From: JAAYJM01 sp964499465
Lineage (GTDB): Bacteria > Bacteroidota > Ignavibacteria > Kapaibacteriales > UBA2268
Length of the DNA: 7,928 nt
Direction of reading: 5' to 3'
NCBI GenBank assembly: GCA_964499465.1
Contig: CAZCLJ010000219.1
Location: 1 to 7,928, forward strand
Shown piece by piece: positions 1-5,860 of the stretch. The translations under genes were made by a program, and so were the position numbers. Below the pieces are notes generated by a model, which worked only from the letters and a program-made list of their open reading frames with translations, ran no database searches and had not been told where the DNA came from. The stretch's first letter is position 1. Each line of letters opens with the position of its first letter.

Positions 1-64
1 GAAGAATCTCAAACTCTGTGGTAGCAATGACTTGTGAGATTCTTCGCTGCGCTTCCTAATGACA
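1..64. repeat. Hairpin repeat Z, copy A (left end cut by window edge)
   Basis: An 11-bp inverted repeat, GAAGAATCTCA at 1-11 and TGAGATTCTTC at 35-45, brackets a loop that contains AGCAATGACTT. The right flank ends in AATGACA at 58-64. The same arms and nearly the same loop recur at 3892-3972, where the arms are longer and perfect, and in decayed form at 5861-5941. The left outer arm of this copy lies outside the window. It is a non-coding REP/MITE-like palindromic repeat, and I see no transposase for it here. Confidence 0.75.
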
Positions 65-76
65 GGGTAAATTAAT

Positions 77-127
77 GTCATTCCCATTTAAATTAAGCAT
101 TTGCTTTATCTGGGGGTTCGAAATGAC
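77..127 (+). repeat. Repeat module X, copy A (51 bp)
   Basis: This 51-bp block begins GTCATT and ends AATGAC, a 6-bp terminal inverted repeat, and contains TTGCTTTATCTGGGGGTTCG. It matches 6918-6968 on the same strand at about 46 of 51 positions and the reverse complement of 3830-3880 at about 43 of 51 by hand alignment. The GTCATT/AATGAC ends are the same as the ends of hairpin repeat Z, which suggests one family of small mobile or REP-like elements. Confidence 0.75.
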
Positions 128-133
128 AAGCAT

Positions 134-167
134 GCGAAATATCAAACTACGAGGCATCAGGAGTTCT
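134..167 (+). repeat. Repeat module Y, copy A (34 bp)
   Basis: This 34-bp block starts GCGAAATATCAAACTACGAG and ends GGAGTTCT. It differs from 6853-6886 at a single position. Looser copies occur at 6557-6590 and, reversed, at 3790-3823. Here it follows module X after 6 bases, giving the order Z-X-Y. Confidence 0.7.
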
Positions 168-265
168 GAAATAAAGTTCTTACTTCATTTTGGGTTCCTT
201 ATAGACATTATGATTTTCCGCTATTGGTTGTCGGTTTGGTATATAAGCAATTTGGTATAAAGCTA

Positions 266-303
266 TAAAAAAAGGATTGCTAAGTTTTGTTTAGCAATCC
301 TTT
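266..303 (-). terminator. Rho-independent terminator of the PPIase gene
   Basis: A perfect 13-bp stem pairs AAAGGATTGCTAA (271-283) with TTAGCAATCCTTT (291-303) around a 7-base loop. Read on the minus strand, the stem runs straight into a T tract made by the A run at 267-273. It starts 22 bases after the stop codon of the minus-strand gene ending at 326, so it closes the gmhA/PPIase transcription unit. Confidence 0.85.
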
Positions 304-325
304 CGTTTTAAAATTATTTTAAATC

Positions 326-2509
326 TTAATATTCTCTGTAAAATTTACTTCTGAAATCTTCAATCTTTGCATCTGCCTTGATTTTATTATACCATTGATA
401 ATAAAGTGGCTGGCGGGAAGGATTCTTTTTAAGTTCAGTAACGTAAGTATCGTAATCTGTCTTATTTGTTTCAGGAGATGGTAGTTCGCGTCCAGTAACC
501 TGAATAATGAAGTACCCAAGTTCGCCTCTGATTGGACCAGAAATTTTTCCGATTGGCAATTCAAAGCAATTTGTAGTGAAAACATAATCGTAGCCAGCGG
601 CTTGCATATTCCCAGTATTATTGATTTTATCAACTTTATTTACTTTTAATGCAGTATCAATAGAAGTAGCAGCAGTTAAGGAATCAAGTCCTTTAACTTT
701 GTTGAATGCTTCTTCAGCTTTAGCTTTTACCATATCTAATTTTTTAGCTTTTTGTAATCTGCGTGTAATCATCTGTTTTAAATCTTCTAAATTTGCATAT
801 CCGGCTTCTCTGACTTCTGTAATCTGAGCAACGATAATTCCTTGATTTTTAATTTCCATTGGGTCGAAGATATCATTTAATTTTGCTTCAAATGCTTTTG
901 CGGCAAGATAATTTGAACCAAGTATTGGTTTACCTTGTTCAAAGAGAGTAGTTTCTTTTGCTAAAATTTCATATTTTTTAGCTAAAGTATCAAAATTAAC
1001 TGTGCCTTGTTCTAATTCTTTTTTAAATTCGTAAGCAATTCTCTTAATTGATTTTTCGGTTGCTTTAGACATTACAGGTTTAATTTTAATTTGACTGTAT
1101 TTTAGTTCATCAGAATTTTTATCAACGACTTTAATAATGTGGTAGCCAAATTGAGATTCAATAGGTCCGACAATAGAGCCAACAGTTGCAGCGAAAGCGG
1201 CATCTTCAAATGGCTTAACCATTTTTCCTTTACCAAAGAAACCCAAATCTCCACCTTGCATACCGGAGCCCTGGTCTTTAGAATATTGACGTGCTAAAGC
1301 AGCAAAATCTTCATTGCCTTTTGCACGAGCCATAATTTTGTTAGCTTCTGCTTTGGCGCTATCTTTATTATTGTCGAAATTGATTAATATATGGCTTGCA
1401 CGGACAACTTGATTTTCCCCTGAACGTTTTCCATCAACACGAATAAAATAAGTAGCATCTTGTAGTGTTATTGGACCAACAACGCTGCTGTCTGGCATAG
1501 TAGAAATATAGGGGGCTATTTTTTGGTCAATTTCAATCATAGGTTTAAAATCATTTATGGCGCTTTCAAAATCACGCATTCTCATAGTAAACATACTATC
1601 TTTTGCCTGAGTAGTGGTTACGCTTAATAAATCATCTGATATTTTTTTAATTGATTTCATTGCATTAGCTGAATCTTTGTCTGATGCTTTTAGTTGAAAT
1701 TGTGCATACTTCATTTTGCGTTTTGGCTTTTGCTCAAAGAATTTTTTTACCTTTTCGTAGTATGTTTGAATTTCCTGGTCGGAAACGGCTACAATACTAT
1801 CTGGAATTCTTTTTATATCAATTAAAATATAATTTGCAGAAGCAGTTCCTTTTTCGTCAACAAATTTCTGCTGAGCAAAATTTGGGGAAACAAAACCATT
1901 TGAAGTATTAACGACTGCTGCTAAGGATTCGTATAATTTTTGTTTCAAAATTTCATTTTGAATTCTAAGTAAATCCTTTTTCCAGTTGTTAATATAATCT
2001 CTTTTTTCCTGTTCAGACATTGATTGAGGCAAACGGGAATAAATTCCATCGGGATTTGTTACAACATCTAAATAGAATTGTCTTTGGAAATTTCCGGTGC
2101 TATCTTTAAAAGCGTTTTGAAGATAGTCGGGTGGATTTTCGAGCATTATATCAAGTAGCTCAGCATTAGAAACATAAAGCCCAATTTTTTCAGCTTCCTG
2201 TTTAACTAAAATTTCATTAATCATTTGGTCCCAGACCTGCTGGCGAATTTGCTCTTCATTAATTTCCGTTTCGTTTTCACCCATTTGAGCTCTTTTTTGC
2301 TCAACTTGTTCTCTTACTTTTTCCTCGAAATCCTTATAAAGTATTTCATCGCCATTAATCGTTGCCAGTACTGCGGTTTGATAATTGTCCCCTTGTCTCA
2401 TCAAAGTGCCAAAGTCTAAGTCTGATATTACCATAAAACCGACAAATAGAATAGCAAATAGTGCTAAAAAGTAAGGTGAAACCGACCTGATTCTTTCTAA
2501 AGTTCCCAT
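326..2509 (-). CDS. Membrane-anchored parvulin-type peptidylprolyl isomerase / periplasmic chaperone (PpiD/SurA-like)
   Basis: The 727-residue protein has one N-terminal membrane segment (about residues 12-29) and then a large periplasmic part, the layout of PpiD. Residues about 45-200 are a charged, helical SurA_N-type chaperone region. Residues 368-462 form a canonical parvulin (PpiC/rotamase) domain: ASHILI with H373, GGDLGFF with L422, M430 and F434, and FGYHIIKV with H457, the conserved active-site positions of the fold. Two further stretches look like decayed parvulin ends: about 335-360 (VVGPITLQDATYFIRV) and about 645-675 (GKISGPIRGELGYFIIQV). At 727 residues it is longer than E. coli PpiD (about 620). 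The family catalyses proline cis-trans isomerisation and helps fold outer-membrane proteins leaving the Sec translocon. The start has only a weak AGGT-type ribosome site. It lies 92 bases after gmhA with no terminator visible between, so co-transcription is likely. Confidence 0.9.
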   Translation of the reverse strand: MGTLERIRSVSPYFLALFAILFVGFMVISDLDFGTLMRQGDNYQTAVLATINGDEILYKDFEEKVREQVEQKRAQMGENETEINEEQIRQQVWDQMINEILVKQEAEKIGLYVSNAELLDIMLENPPDYLQNAFKDSTGNFQRQFYLDVVTNPDGIYSRLPQSMSEQEKRDYINNWKKDLLRIQNEILKQKLYESLAAVVNTSNGFVSPNFAQQKFVDEKGTASANYILIDIKRIPDSIVAVSDQEIQTYYEKVKKFFEQKPKRKMKYAQFQLKASDKDSANAMKSIKKISDDLLSVTTTQAKDSMFTMRMRDFESAINDFKPMIEIDQKIAPYISTMPDSSVVGPITLQDATYFIRVDGKRSGENQVVRASHILINFDNNKDSAKAEANKIMARAKGNEDFAALARQYSKDQGSGMQGGDLGFFGKGKMVKPFEDAAFAATVGSIVGPIESQFGYHIIKVVDKNSDELKYSQIKIKPVMSKATEKSIKRIAYEFKKELEQGTVNFDTLAKKYEILAKETTLFEQGKPILGSNYLAAKAFEAKLNDIFDPMEIKNQGIIVAQITEVREAGYANLEDLKQMITRRLQKAKKLDMVKAKAEEAFNKVKGLDSLTAATSIDTALKVNKVDKINNTGNMQAAGYDYVFTTNCFELPIGKISGPIRGELGYFIIQVTGRELPSPETNKTDYDTYVTELKKNPSRQPLYYQWYNKIKADAKIEDFRSKFYREY

Positions 2510-2601
2510 TGATTTTTTACCTAATTTTAATAATAATTATTTTCTATATAAAATTCAAAATAACAAAAATACTATTGTTTTTTTTCTTTTCCAATTTTTT
2601 T

Positions 2602-3183
2602 TTAAAACAATGTTTCTTCTATGATTTCACACCATAAATGTGCAATCAAAATATGTGATTCCTGAATACGTGCTGTAACCGAACTTGGCACATTAATAAA
2701 ATTATCACACAATGAAGAAATGCGACCTCCACCACAACCGAGAAGCCCAATAGTATGAATTTCCTGTTTCTTTGCCTGCATAATTGCCCGGAGAACGTTT
2801 TCTGAATTACCACTGGTTGATATTCCAATCAATGCATCTCCTTTCCGTCCTAATGCTTCAACCTCACGGGCAAACACATTCTCAAAGCCAATATCGTTTC
2901 CGCCAGCTGTAATAATTGATGGGTCAACTGTTAAAGCGATAGCTGGAATTGCAGGACGTGAAAAACTGCTCCTATACCTGATTACAAGTTCAGCTGCTAT
3001 ATGCTGGCTGTCAGCAGCACTGCCACCATTTCCGCATATAAGAATTTTACCGCCATTTTTAACAATATTGGCTAATTCCAATCCTATCTCTTCAATTTTT
3101 TCTGCTGATTCTTTTAATAATAATTCTTTGGTTTTTATACTATCTTCTATTGAACTCTTTATTTTTTCAAAGAATTTACTCAT
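2602..3183 (-). CDS. gmhA: Sedoheptulose 7-phosphate isomerase
   Basis: The 193-residue SIS-domain protein matches the usual GmhA length (about 190-200). GmhA converts D-sedoheptulose 7-phosphate to D-glycero-D-manno-heptose 7-phosphate in the cytoplasm, the first step of ADP-heptose synthesis for the LPS inner core. The signature ICGNGGSAADSQHIAAEL spans 49-66, and the phosphate-binding STSGNS sits at 122-127. H61, E65, Q174 and H182 (the last two in ARIQESHILIAH) have the spacing of the zinc and catalytic residues described for GmhA. The start is supported by GGAG six bases upstream. The other ADP-heptose genes (hldE, gmhB, hldD) are not in the window, so the gene is not in a visible heptose cluster. 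It probably shares a transcript with the PPIase downstream. Confidence 0.93.
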   Translation of the reverse strand: MSKFFEKIKSSIEDSIKTKELLLKESAEKIEEIGLELANIVKNGGKILICGNGGSAADSQHIAAELVIRYRSSFSRPAIPAIALTVDPSIITAGGNDIGFENVFAREVEALGRKGDALIGISTSGNSENVLRAIMQAKKQEIHTIGLLGCGGGRISSLCDNFINVPSSVTARIQESHILIAHLWCEIIEETLF

Positions 3184-3189
3184 TTTTAA

Positions 3190-3193
3190 CTCC
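3190..3193 (-). promoter_or_regulatory. Ribosome binding site of gmhA
   Basis: On the minus strand GGAG lies 6 bases before the ATG at 3181-3183, which fixes that start. Confidence 0.7.
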
Positions 3194-3196
3194 GAA

Positions 3197-3236
3197 TGTT
3201 AATAACTATGTTAATAACTTAAATAAATGTGGATAA
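3197..3236 (-). promoter_or_regulatory. Cluster of three DnaA-box-like nonamers
   Basis: Read on the minus strand, 3228-3236 is TTATCCACA, a perfect match to the E. coli DnaA box TTATNCACA. Positions 3209-3217 and 3197-3205 are both TTATTAACA, one mismatch each, in the same orientation. The box starts are 12 and 19 bases apart. A nearly pure A/T stretch follows at about 3238-3335. Box cluster plus AT-rich tract is the arrangement of a replication-origin segment or of a DnaA-controlled promoter. Three boxes are few, and nothing else marks an origin (no dnaA, dnaN or gidA nearby), so the function is open. Confidence 0.4.
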
Positions 3237-3259
3237 CTTGTTTATTTTTTGTTAAATAC

Positions 3260-3265
3260 ATTATA
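3260..3265 (-). promoter_or_regulatory. Possible -10 element for gmhA
   Basis: The minus strand reads TATAAT here, 76 bases upstream of the gmhA start. The sequence at -35 spacing is only A/T-rich and does not match TTGACA, so this is weak. If it is used, the three DnaA-box-like sites fall in the gmhA leader. Confidence 0.25.
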
Positions 3266-3286
3266 TTACAAAAATATTAAAATATT

Positions 3287-3315
3287 TTGGATTTTTAATA
3301 TTCTTTTATTATATT
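3287..3315 (+). promoter_or_regulatory. Candidate sigma70-type promoter of the 75-aa gene
   Basis: TTGGAT at 3287-3292 is followed after exactly 17 bases by TATATT at 3310-3315 (5 of 6 to TATAAT). Transcription would begin near 3322 and give a leader of about 25 bases before the start codon. The -35 element matches at only 3 of 6 positions and the surroundings are very AT-rich, so chance similarity is possible. Confidence 0.4.
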
Positions 3316-3335
3316 GTATTTAAATTATTTTAAAT

Positions 3336-3340
3336 GGAGG
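3336..3340 (+). promoter_or_regulatory. Shine-Dalgarno site that decides the start of the 75-aa gene
   Basis: GGAGG lies 5 bases before the ATG at 3346. An in-frame ATG at 3334 overlaps the first base of this site and would have no site of its own, so the ATG at 3346 is the better start. Confidence 0.8.
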
Positions 3341-3345
3341 AAATA

Positions 3346-3573
3346 ATGACAGTAGATAACATACAGAACCAGATACTAAACCAAATGGAAAAGACCCCAA
3401 TGAGCGTTCAAAATGAGATTCAAAAAGAAGTTTTGCAACAAACTATGGGAACAAATCCAGACAGTCCTCAAAAGCAATTATTGCAAATGATTGCAAGTAG
3501 CCAGCCACAGCAGGCACAGCAAACTGCTCAGGAGCAAATTAAAAATGGTAAGCCATTAGATATTCGCATTTAA
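3346..3573 (+). CDS. Small glutamine-rich protein of unknown function
   Basis: I do not recognise the family. From the ATG at 3346 the product is 75 residues, about 17 of them glutamine, with no Cys, Trp, Tyr, Phe or His. It has no signal peptide or membrane segment, so it should be a soluble cytoplasmic protein. Residues about 3-35 could form an amphipathic helix. A run of Gln and Ala (SQPQQAQQTAQEQ) occupies about 53-65, and the tail is NGKPLDIRI. It has a strong GGAGG site, a candidate promoter and its own hairpin terminator 20 bases after the stop, so it looks like a real, separately transcribed gene. It is divergent from gmhA across the DnaA-box-like region. Low complexity makes a homology-free guess unsafe. 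Confidence 0.75.
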   Translation: MTVDNIQNQILNQMEKTPMSVQNEIQKEVLQQTMGTNPDSPQKQLLQMIASSQPQQAQQTAQEQIKNGKPLDIRI

Positions 3574-3592
3574 TTGCTTAATTCTACTTTTT

Positions 3593-3640
3593 AGGAATTA
3601 TCACAGGTTCTTTAAAGATTTGTGATAATTCCTTTTTTTT
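3593..3640 (+). terminator. Rho-independent terminator of the 75-aa gene
   Basis: A perfect 13-bp stem, AGGAATTATCACA (3593-3605) with TGTGATAATTCCT (3621-3633), encloses a 15-base loop and is followed by a run of T to 3640. It lies 20 bases after the stop codon at 3571-3573 on the same strand. Confidence 0.85.
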
Positions 3641-3690
3641 ATTTTCAAATTTTGTAAAAAGTTTCATTCTGAGGCGAATATGTACTTTTT

Positions 3691-3723
3691 AGTCATCGGA
3701 TGACTGGCAGTCATCCGATGACT
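3691..3723. repeat. Nested palindrome, 15-bp perfect stem with 3-base loop
   Basis: AGTCATCGGATGACT (3691-3705) and AGTCATCCGATGACT (3709-3723) are exact reverse complements around GGC. Each arm is itself a palindrome (AGTCATC, one base, GATGACT), so the arms are also direct repeats differing at one base. The DNA can form one long hairpin or two small ones. There is no T tract, so it is not a standard terminator. Confidence 0.8.
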
Positions 3724-3789
3724 TCAGCTTCAACGTTCCCAAAAAGCCAAAGTTGTTCATTAAGAGCGAAGTGAAGAATGACAAGACTC

Positions 3790-3823
3790 AGAACTACTGA
3801 ACTTTCGTAGTTTGTTAATTCGC
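3790..3823 (-). repeat. Repeat module Y, copy B (reversed)
   Basis: The reverse complement begins GCGAATTAACAAACTACGAA and ends AGTTCT, aligning with module Y at 134-167 with several substitutions. It sits 6 bases from module X, as in copy A. Confidence 0.6.
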
Positions 3824-3829
3824 ATGCTT

Positions 3830-3880
3830 GTCATTTCGAACCCCAAGTTAAAGCAAGACCTTTATTTAAATGGAGATGAC
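3830..3880 (-). repeat. Repeat module X, copy B (reversed)
   Basis: The reverse complement starts GTCATCTCC and ends CGAAATGAC. It is 51 bp long and matches 77-127 at about 43 positions. Y and X are arranged exactly as in copy A but on the other strand. Confidence 0.7.
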
Positions 3881-3891
3881 AAAATTTACAA

Positions 3892-3972
3892 TGTCATTCT
3901 GAACGAAGTGAAGAATCTCAAACTCTGTGGAAGCAATGGCTTGTGAGATTCTTCACTTCGTTCAGAATGACA
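3892..3972. repeat. Hairpin repeat Z, copy B (perfect 29-bp arms)
   Basis: The arms at 3892-3920 and 3944-3972 are exact reverse complements over 29 bp (TGTCATTCTG...AATCTCA) around a 23-base loop. The loop is nearly the same as in copy A (1-64) and in the same orientation, although the neighbouring X and Y modules are reversed. It lies 39 bases past the stop of the 142-aa gene and could stabilise that transcript's 3' end, though there is no T tract. Confidence 0.85.
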
Positions 3973-4011
3973 GACAAACGTAAAGATGTCATTGGTAAGC
4001 AAATCTCCTAA

Positions 4012-4440
4012 CTATTTCATTTTCTTGGTTTCTAAATCAAACTCGCAAGGAGAATTTTTAACGTTTAGAATTGATTTGAAATGTTCAATAAAATATCTCT
4101 TGTTTACTTGAATAGTAGTAGATAAGCTGGGATTTACTTTTGTTGAAACAACAAAAGAGTAGCTTTGATTTGTTTTATCATAAAACTGTTTGATTGTTGC
4201 GTTTAGTTGTTCGATTGCATGCTTAATATCTGTTCCTTTTAATTCTATCCAATAACAAACATCAGCATTATCAATTAACAAATAATCACATCTCGCCCCT
4301 TTCTTTATTACACAATCGTCAATTATTATTTTTTTAACATCTTTTTTTAGATTGTTTATAAAAGTGATTTTTGAATGCTTTTCTATCAAAACGATTTTGA
4401 TATCATTCGTTATGTCTTCACAATTTCCAAAACTTTGCAT
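4012..4440 (-). CDS. Putative PD-(D/E)XK-fold nuclease partner of the ATPase
   Basis: The 142-residue protein is not one I can name. It carries the residue pattern of the PD-(D/E)XK nuclease superfamily: E20 in a predicted N-terminal helix, D52 in CDYLLID, then E66 and K68 in YWIELKG, with Q78 in the following helix. The order beta (CDYLLI), beta (VCYWIELKG), helix (DIKHAIEQLNATIKQF), beta (YSFVVST) fits the core of that fold. It has no signal or membrane segment. Its ATG follows the ATPase stop after only 2 bases and has no clear ribosome site, which points to translational coupling and a shared complex. The inferred role is DNA or RNA cleavage controlled by the ATPase, perhaps in phage defence. 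A catalytically dead or purely structural member of the fold is also possible. No terminator with a T tract follows. Confidence 0.7.
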   Translation of the reverse strand: MQSFGNCEDITNDIKIVLIEKHSKITFINNLKKDVKKIIIDDCVIKKGARCDYLLIDNADVCYWIELKGTDIKHAIEQLNATIKQFYDKTNQSYSFVVSTKVNPSLSTTIQVNKRYFIEHFKSILNVKNSPCEFDLETKKMK

Positions 4441-4442
4441 AA

Positions 4443-5702
4443 CTATATCAAATTAAGTAAATTATCAAATTGAGTTGCAATATCAGTGGAAACTGCATCA
4501 AGTTTTTCTGCTGAAATTAATTTTGTTTCAGGGTCAATTAAATCTTCAATCTTATCATAATCCATATTATATGCAGAAAAAACATCGGGAGATAATATGA
4601 AGTCTTTCTCTACTATTTTATATAGATTGCTCAAATCTTCACCTTTCAATTTATTTTTTATATCGCCAGCTTGTATTAAATTATTAAATGAAGTAAGTAT
4701 ATAAGGGCTGTGGGTAGTAATAACAAATTGATATCTTGAATTAGAAAAATTAAAAACCATTGCAATTAATTCCACTAAAGATTTTTGAGCAGATGGATAT
4801 ATGTGGGCTTCCGGCTCTTCAATATAGATAATGCCTCCATCTTTTGGAATATTGTAATATAATTCTTTTAATGTAAGTAAAAGAGGTAATGTTTCTTGTT
4901 GACCGGAAGAAGCGAAAAATATTGGTATTTCTCTTCCATCAGAGTGAATAAAATAATATATGCTATTTTTAAATTCATACTTGCTATGTAATATATTATG
5001 AATTATATTCTCGAGTTTATCATTTTCAAAACGTTTAAGACGAGTACTATTTATAATTTTTAAACCTTCATAATAAGCGCCAAATTCTACTAAAAAAGGG
5101 TCTATATTCAAATTTCTTGATAAATTCTTTTGAATATTCTGTAATGAAAAGATATTAGATTGCAAAGTCGATAAAAAAGTTCTTCCTGAAGGAATAAAAA
5201 TTTGACTATTTAGAGAATTGCTTTCATTGTAATCTATTAATGATTTTACATAAAGATTTATTATGATTGAAGATAGTCTATTTATATCTCTTGTTTCATT
5301 AAAGTCATTCTTCTGCTTTGTTCTTTGAAAGATTTCTTTAAGTTTATTAAATTCTTCTAAATAAAAATCAGAATATTTAATATTCAAATCATTATTTAAA
5401 TATTCAAACTCAATAAATAAGTTGTATAATTCATATTTAATTGTAAAATTATACTCTGAATTAATAACTGGAGCAAAATAAGTATAAAATTTCTTTATTA
5501 AATGATTAATAAATTGGTCTATATCATAATTATAATTAATGACTGAATTTATCAACTCATAATCAAACTGCTTGAAAAAATAAAGCAATTTAGCGACAAT
5601 GCTTTTTCCGGTAGCTTGAGGACCAATTAAAATGTTGATTTTTTTTATTTCAAAGGTAAATTCTTTTATACCTCCAAAATTTTGAATAATTAATCTTTCC
5701 AT
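4443..5702 (-). CDS. ABC/SMC-type AAA ATPase (AAA_15/AAA_21-like), putative defence protein
   Basis: The 419-residue ATPase has all motifs of an ABC/SMC head. Walker A is GPQATGKS (27-34), and FIPSGRT (169-175) is a motif common in this kind of ATPase. The signature is ASSGQQE (264-270), Walker B is IIYIEEPEAH (291-300) with E295/E296, and the H-loop is ITTHSPYI (328-335). Residues about 45-165, between Walker A and the signature, are a helical, Asn/Lys/Ile-rich insertion. The C-terminal 80 residues are helical and carry no TOPRIM domain, unlike OLD/GajA proteins. It is soluble. Relatives serve as sensor or motor subunits in two-gene systems such as Septu and PARIS, paired with a separate nuclease; here the partner starts 2 bases downstream. 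GC in sampled rows (12-37 percent) is below that of gmhA and the PPIase, and hairpin repeats flank the pair, suggesting acquisition. No clear ribosome site precedes the ATG. Confidence 0.85.
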   Translation of the reverse strand: MERLIIQNFGGIKEFTFEIKKINILIGPQATGKSIVAKLLYFFKQFDYELINSVINYNYDIDQFINHLIKKFYTYFAPVINSEYNFTIKYELYNLFIEFEYLNNDLNIKYSDFYLEEFNKLKEIFQRTKQKNDFNETRDINRLSSIIINLYVKSLIDYNESNSLNSQIFIPSGRTFLSTLQSNIFSLQNIQKNLSRNLNIDPFLVEFGAYYEGLKIINSTRLKRFENDKLENIIHNILHSKYEFKNSIYYFIHSDGREIPIFFASSGQQETLPLLLTLKELYYNIPKDGGIIYIEEPEAHIYPSAQKSLVELIAMVFNFSNSRYQFVITTHSPYILTSFNNLIQAGDIKNKLKGEDLSNLYKIVEKDFILSPDVFSAYNMDYDKIEDLIDPETKLISAEKLDAVSTDIATQFDNLLNLI

Positions 5703-5735
5703 TACAAACTCATTATCTAGAAATTAGATTAAACA

Positions 5736-5741
5736 ATTATA
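5736..5741 (-). promoter_or_regulatory. Possible -10 element for the ATPase/nuclease pair
   Basis: The minus strand reads TATAAT 33 bases upstream of the ATPase start. No good -35 element lies at 16-18 bases, and the stretch is A/T-only, so this is tentative. Confidence 0.25.
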
Positions 5742-5860
5742 AAAATACAAAAAAAAATAATATGAAAGATGTGAAAAAAGAAAATTTAGACTTCTTACAC
5801 CTCTTAGTTTTTATTTAGCAATTAATACCAAGTTGCTTTTATTGATAGAATATTTTATCT

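Larger units (their letters stand above)
3641..4011. other. Non-coding repeat-rich spacer
   Basis: No credible gene is present. The stretch holds a nested palindrome (3691-3723), reversed copies of modules Y and X, and a full hairpin repeat Z (3892-3972). Fragments resembling the Z arm also occur at about 3664-3678 (CATTCTGAGGCGA) and 3765-3782 (GCGAAGTGAAGAATGACA). It separates the 75-aa gene's terminator from the 3' end of the ATPase/nuclease pair. Confidence 0.7.

Noticed and set aside
75..260. 61-codon plus-strand open frame
   Set aside because: Its first half is repeat modules X and Y, there is no ribosome site, and the rest is low-complexity spacer before the terminator.
319..633. Minus-strand open frame overlapping the 3' end of the PPIase gene, and similar out-of-frame ones at 621-827, 1684-1911, 2225-2419 and 2646-2828
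   Set aside because: All lie inside well-supported genes in other frames and show no domain or start signal of their own.
3334..3345. Earlier ATG start for the Gln-rich protein
   Set aside because: It overlaps the GGAGG that clearly serves the ATG at 3346 and has no ribosome site upstream.
3892..3972. Intrinsic terminator for the ATPase/nuclease operon
   Set aside because: The stem is strong, but no T tract follows on either strand; a repeat element explains it better.
4443..5702. OLD-family/Gabija GajA nuclease
   Set aside because: The C-terminal 80 residues are too short for a TOPRIM domain and lack its acidic motifs; the ATPase stands alone with a separate partner.
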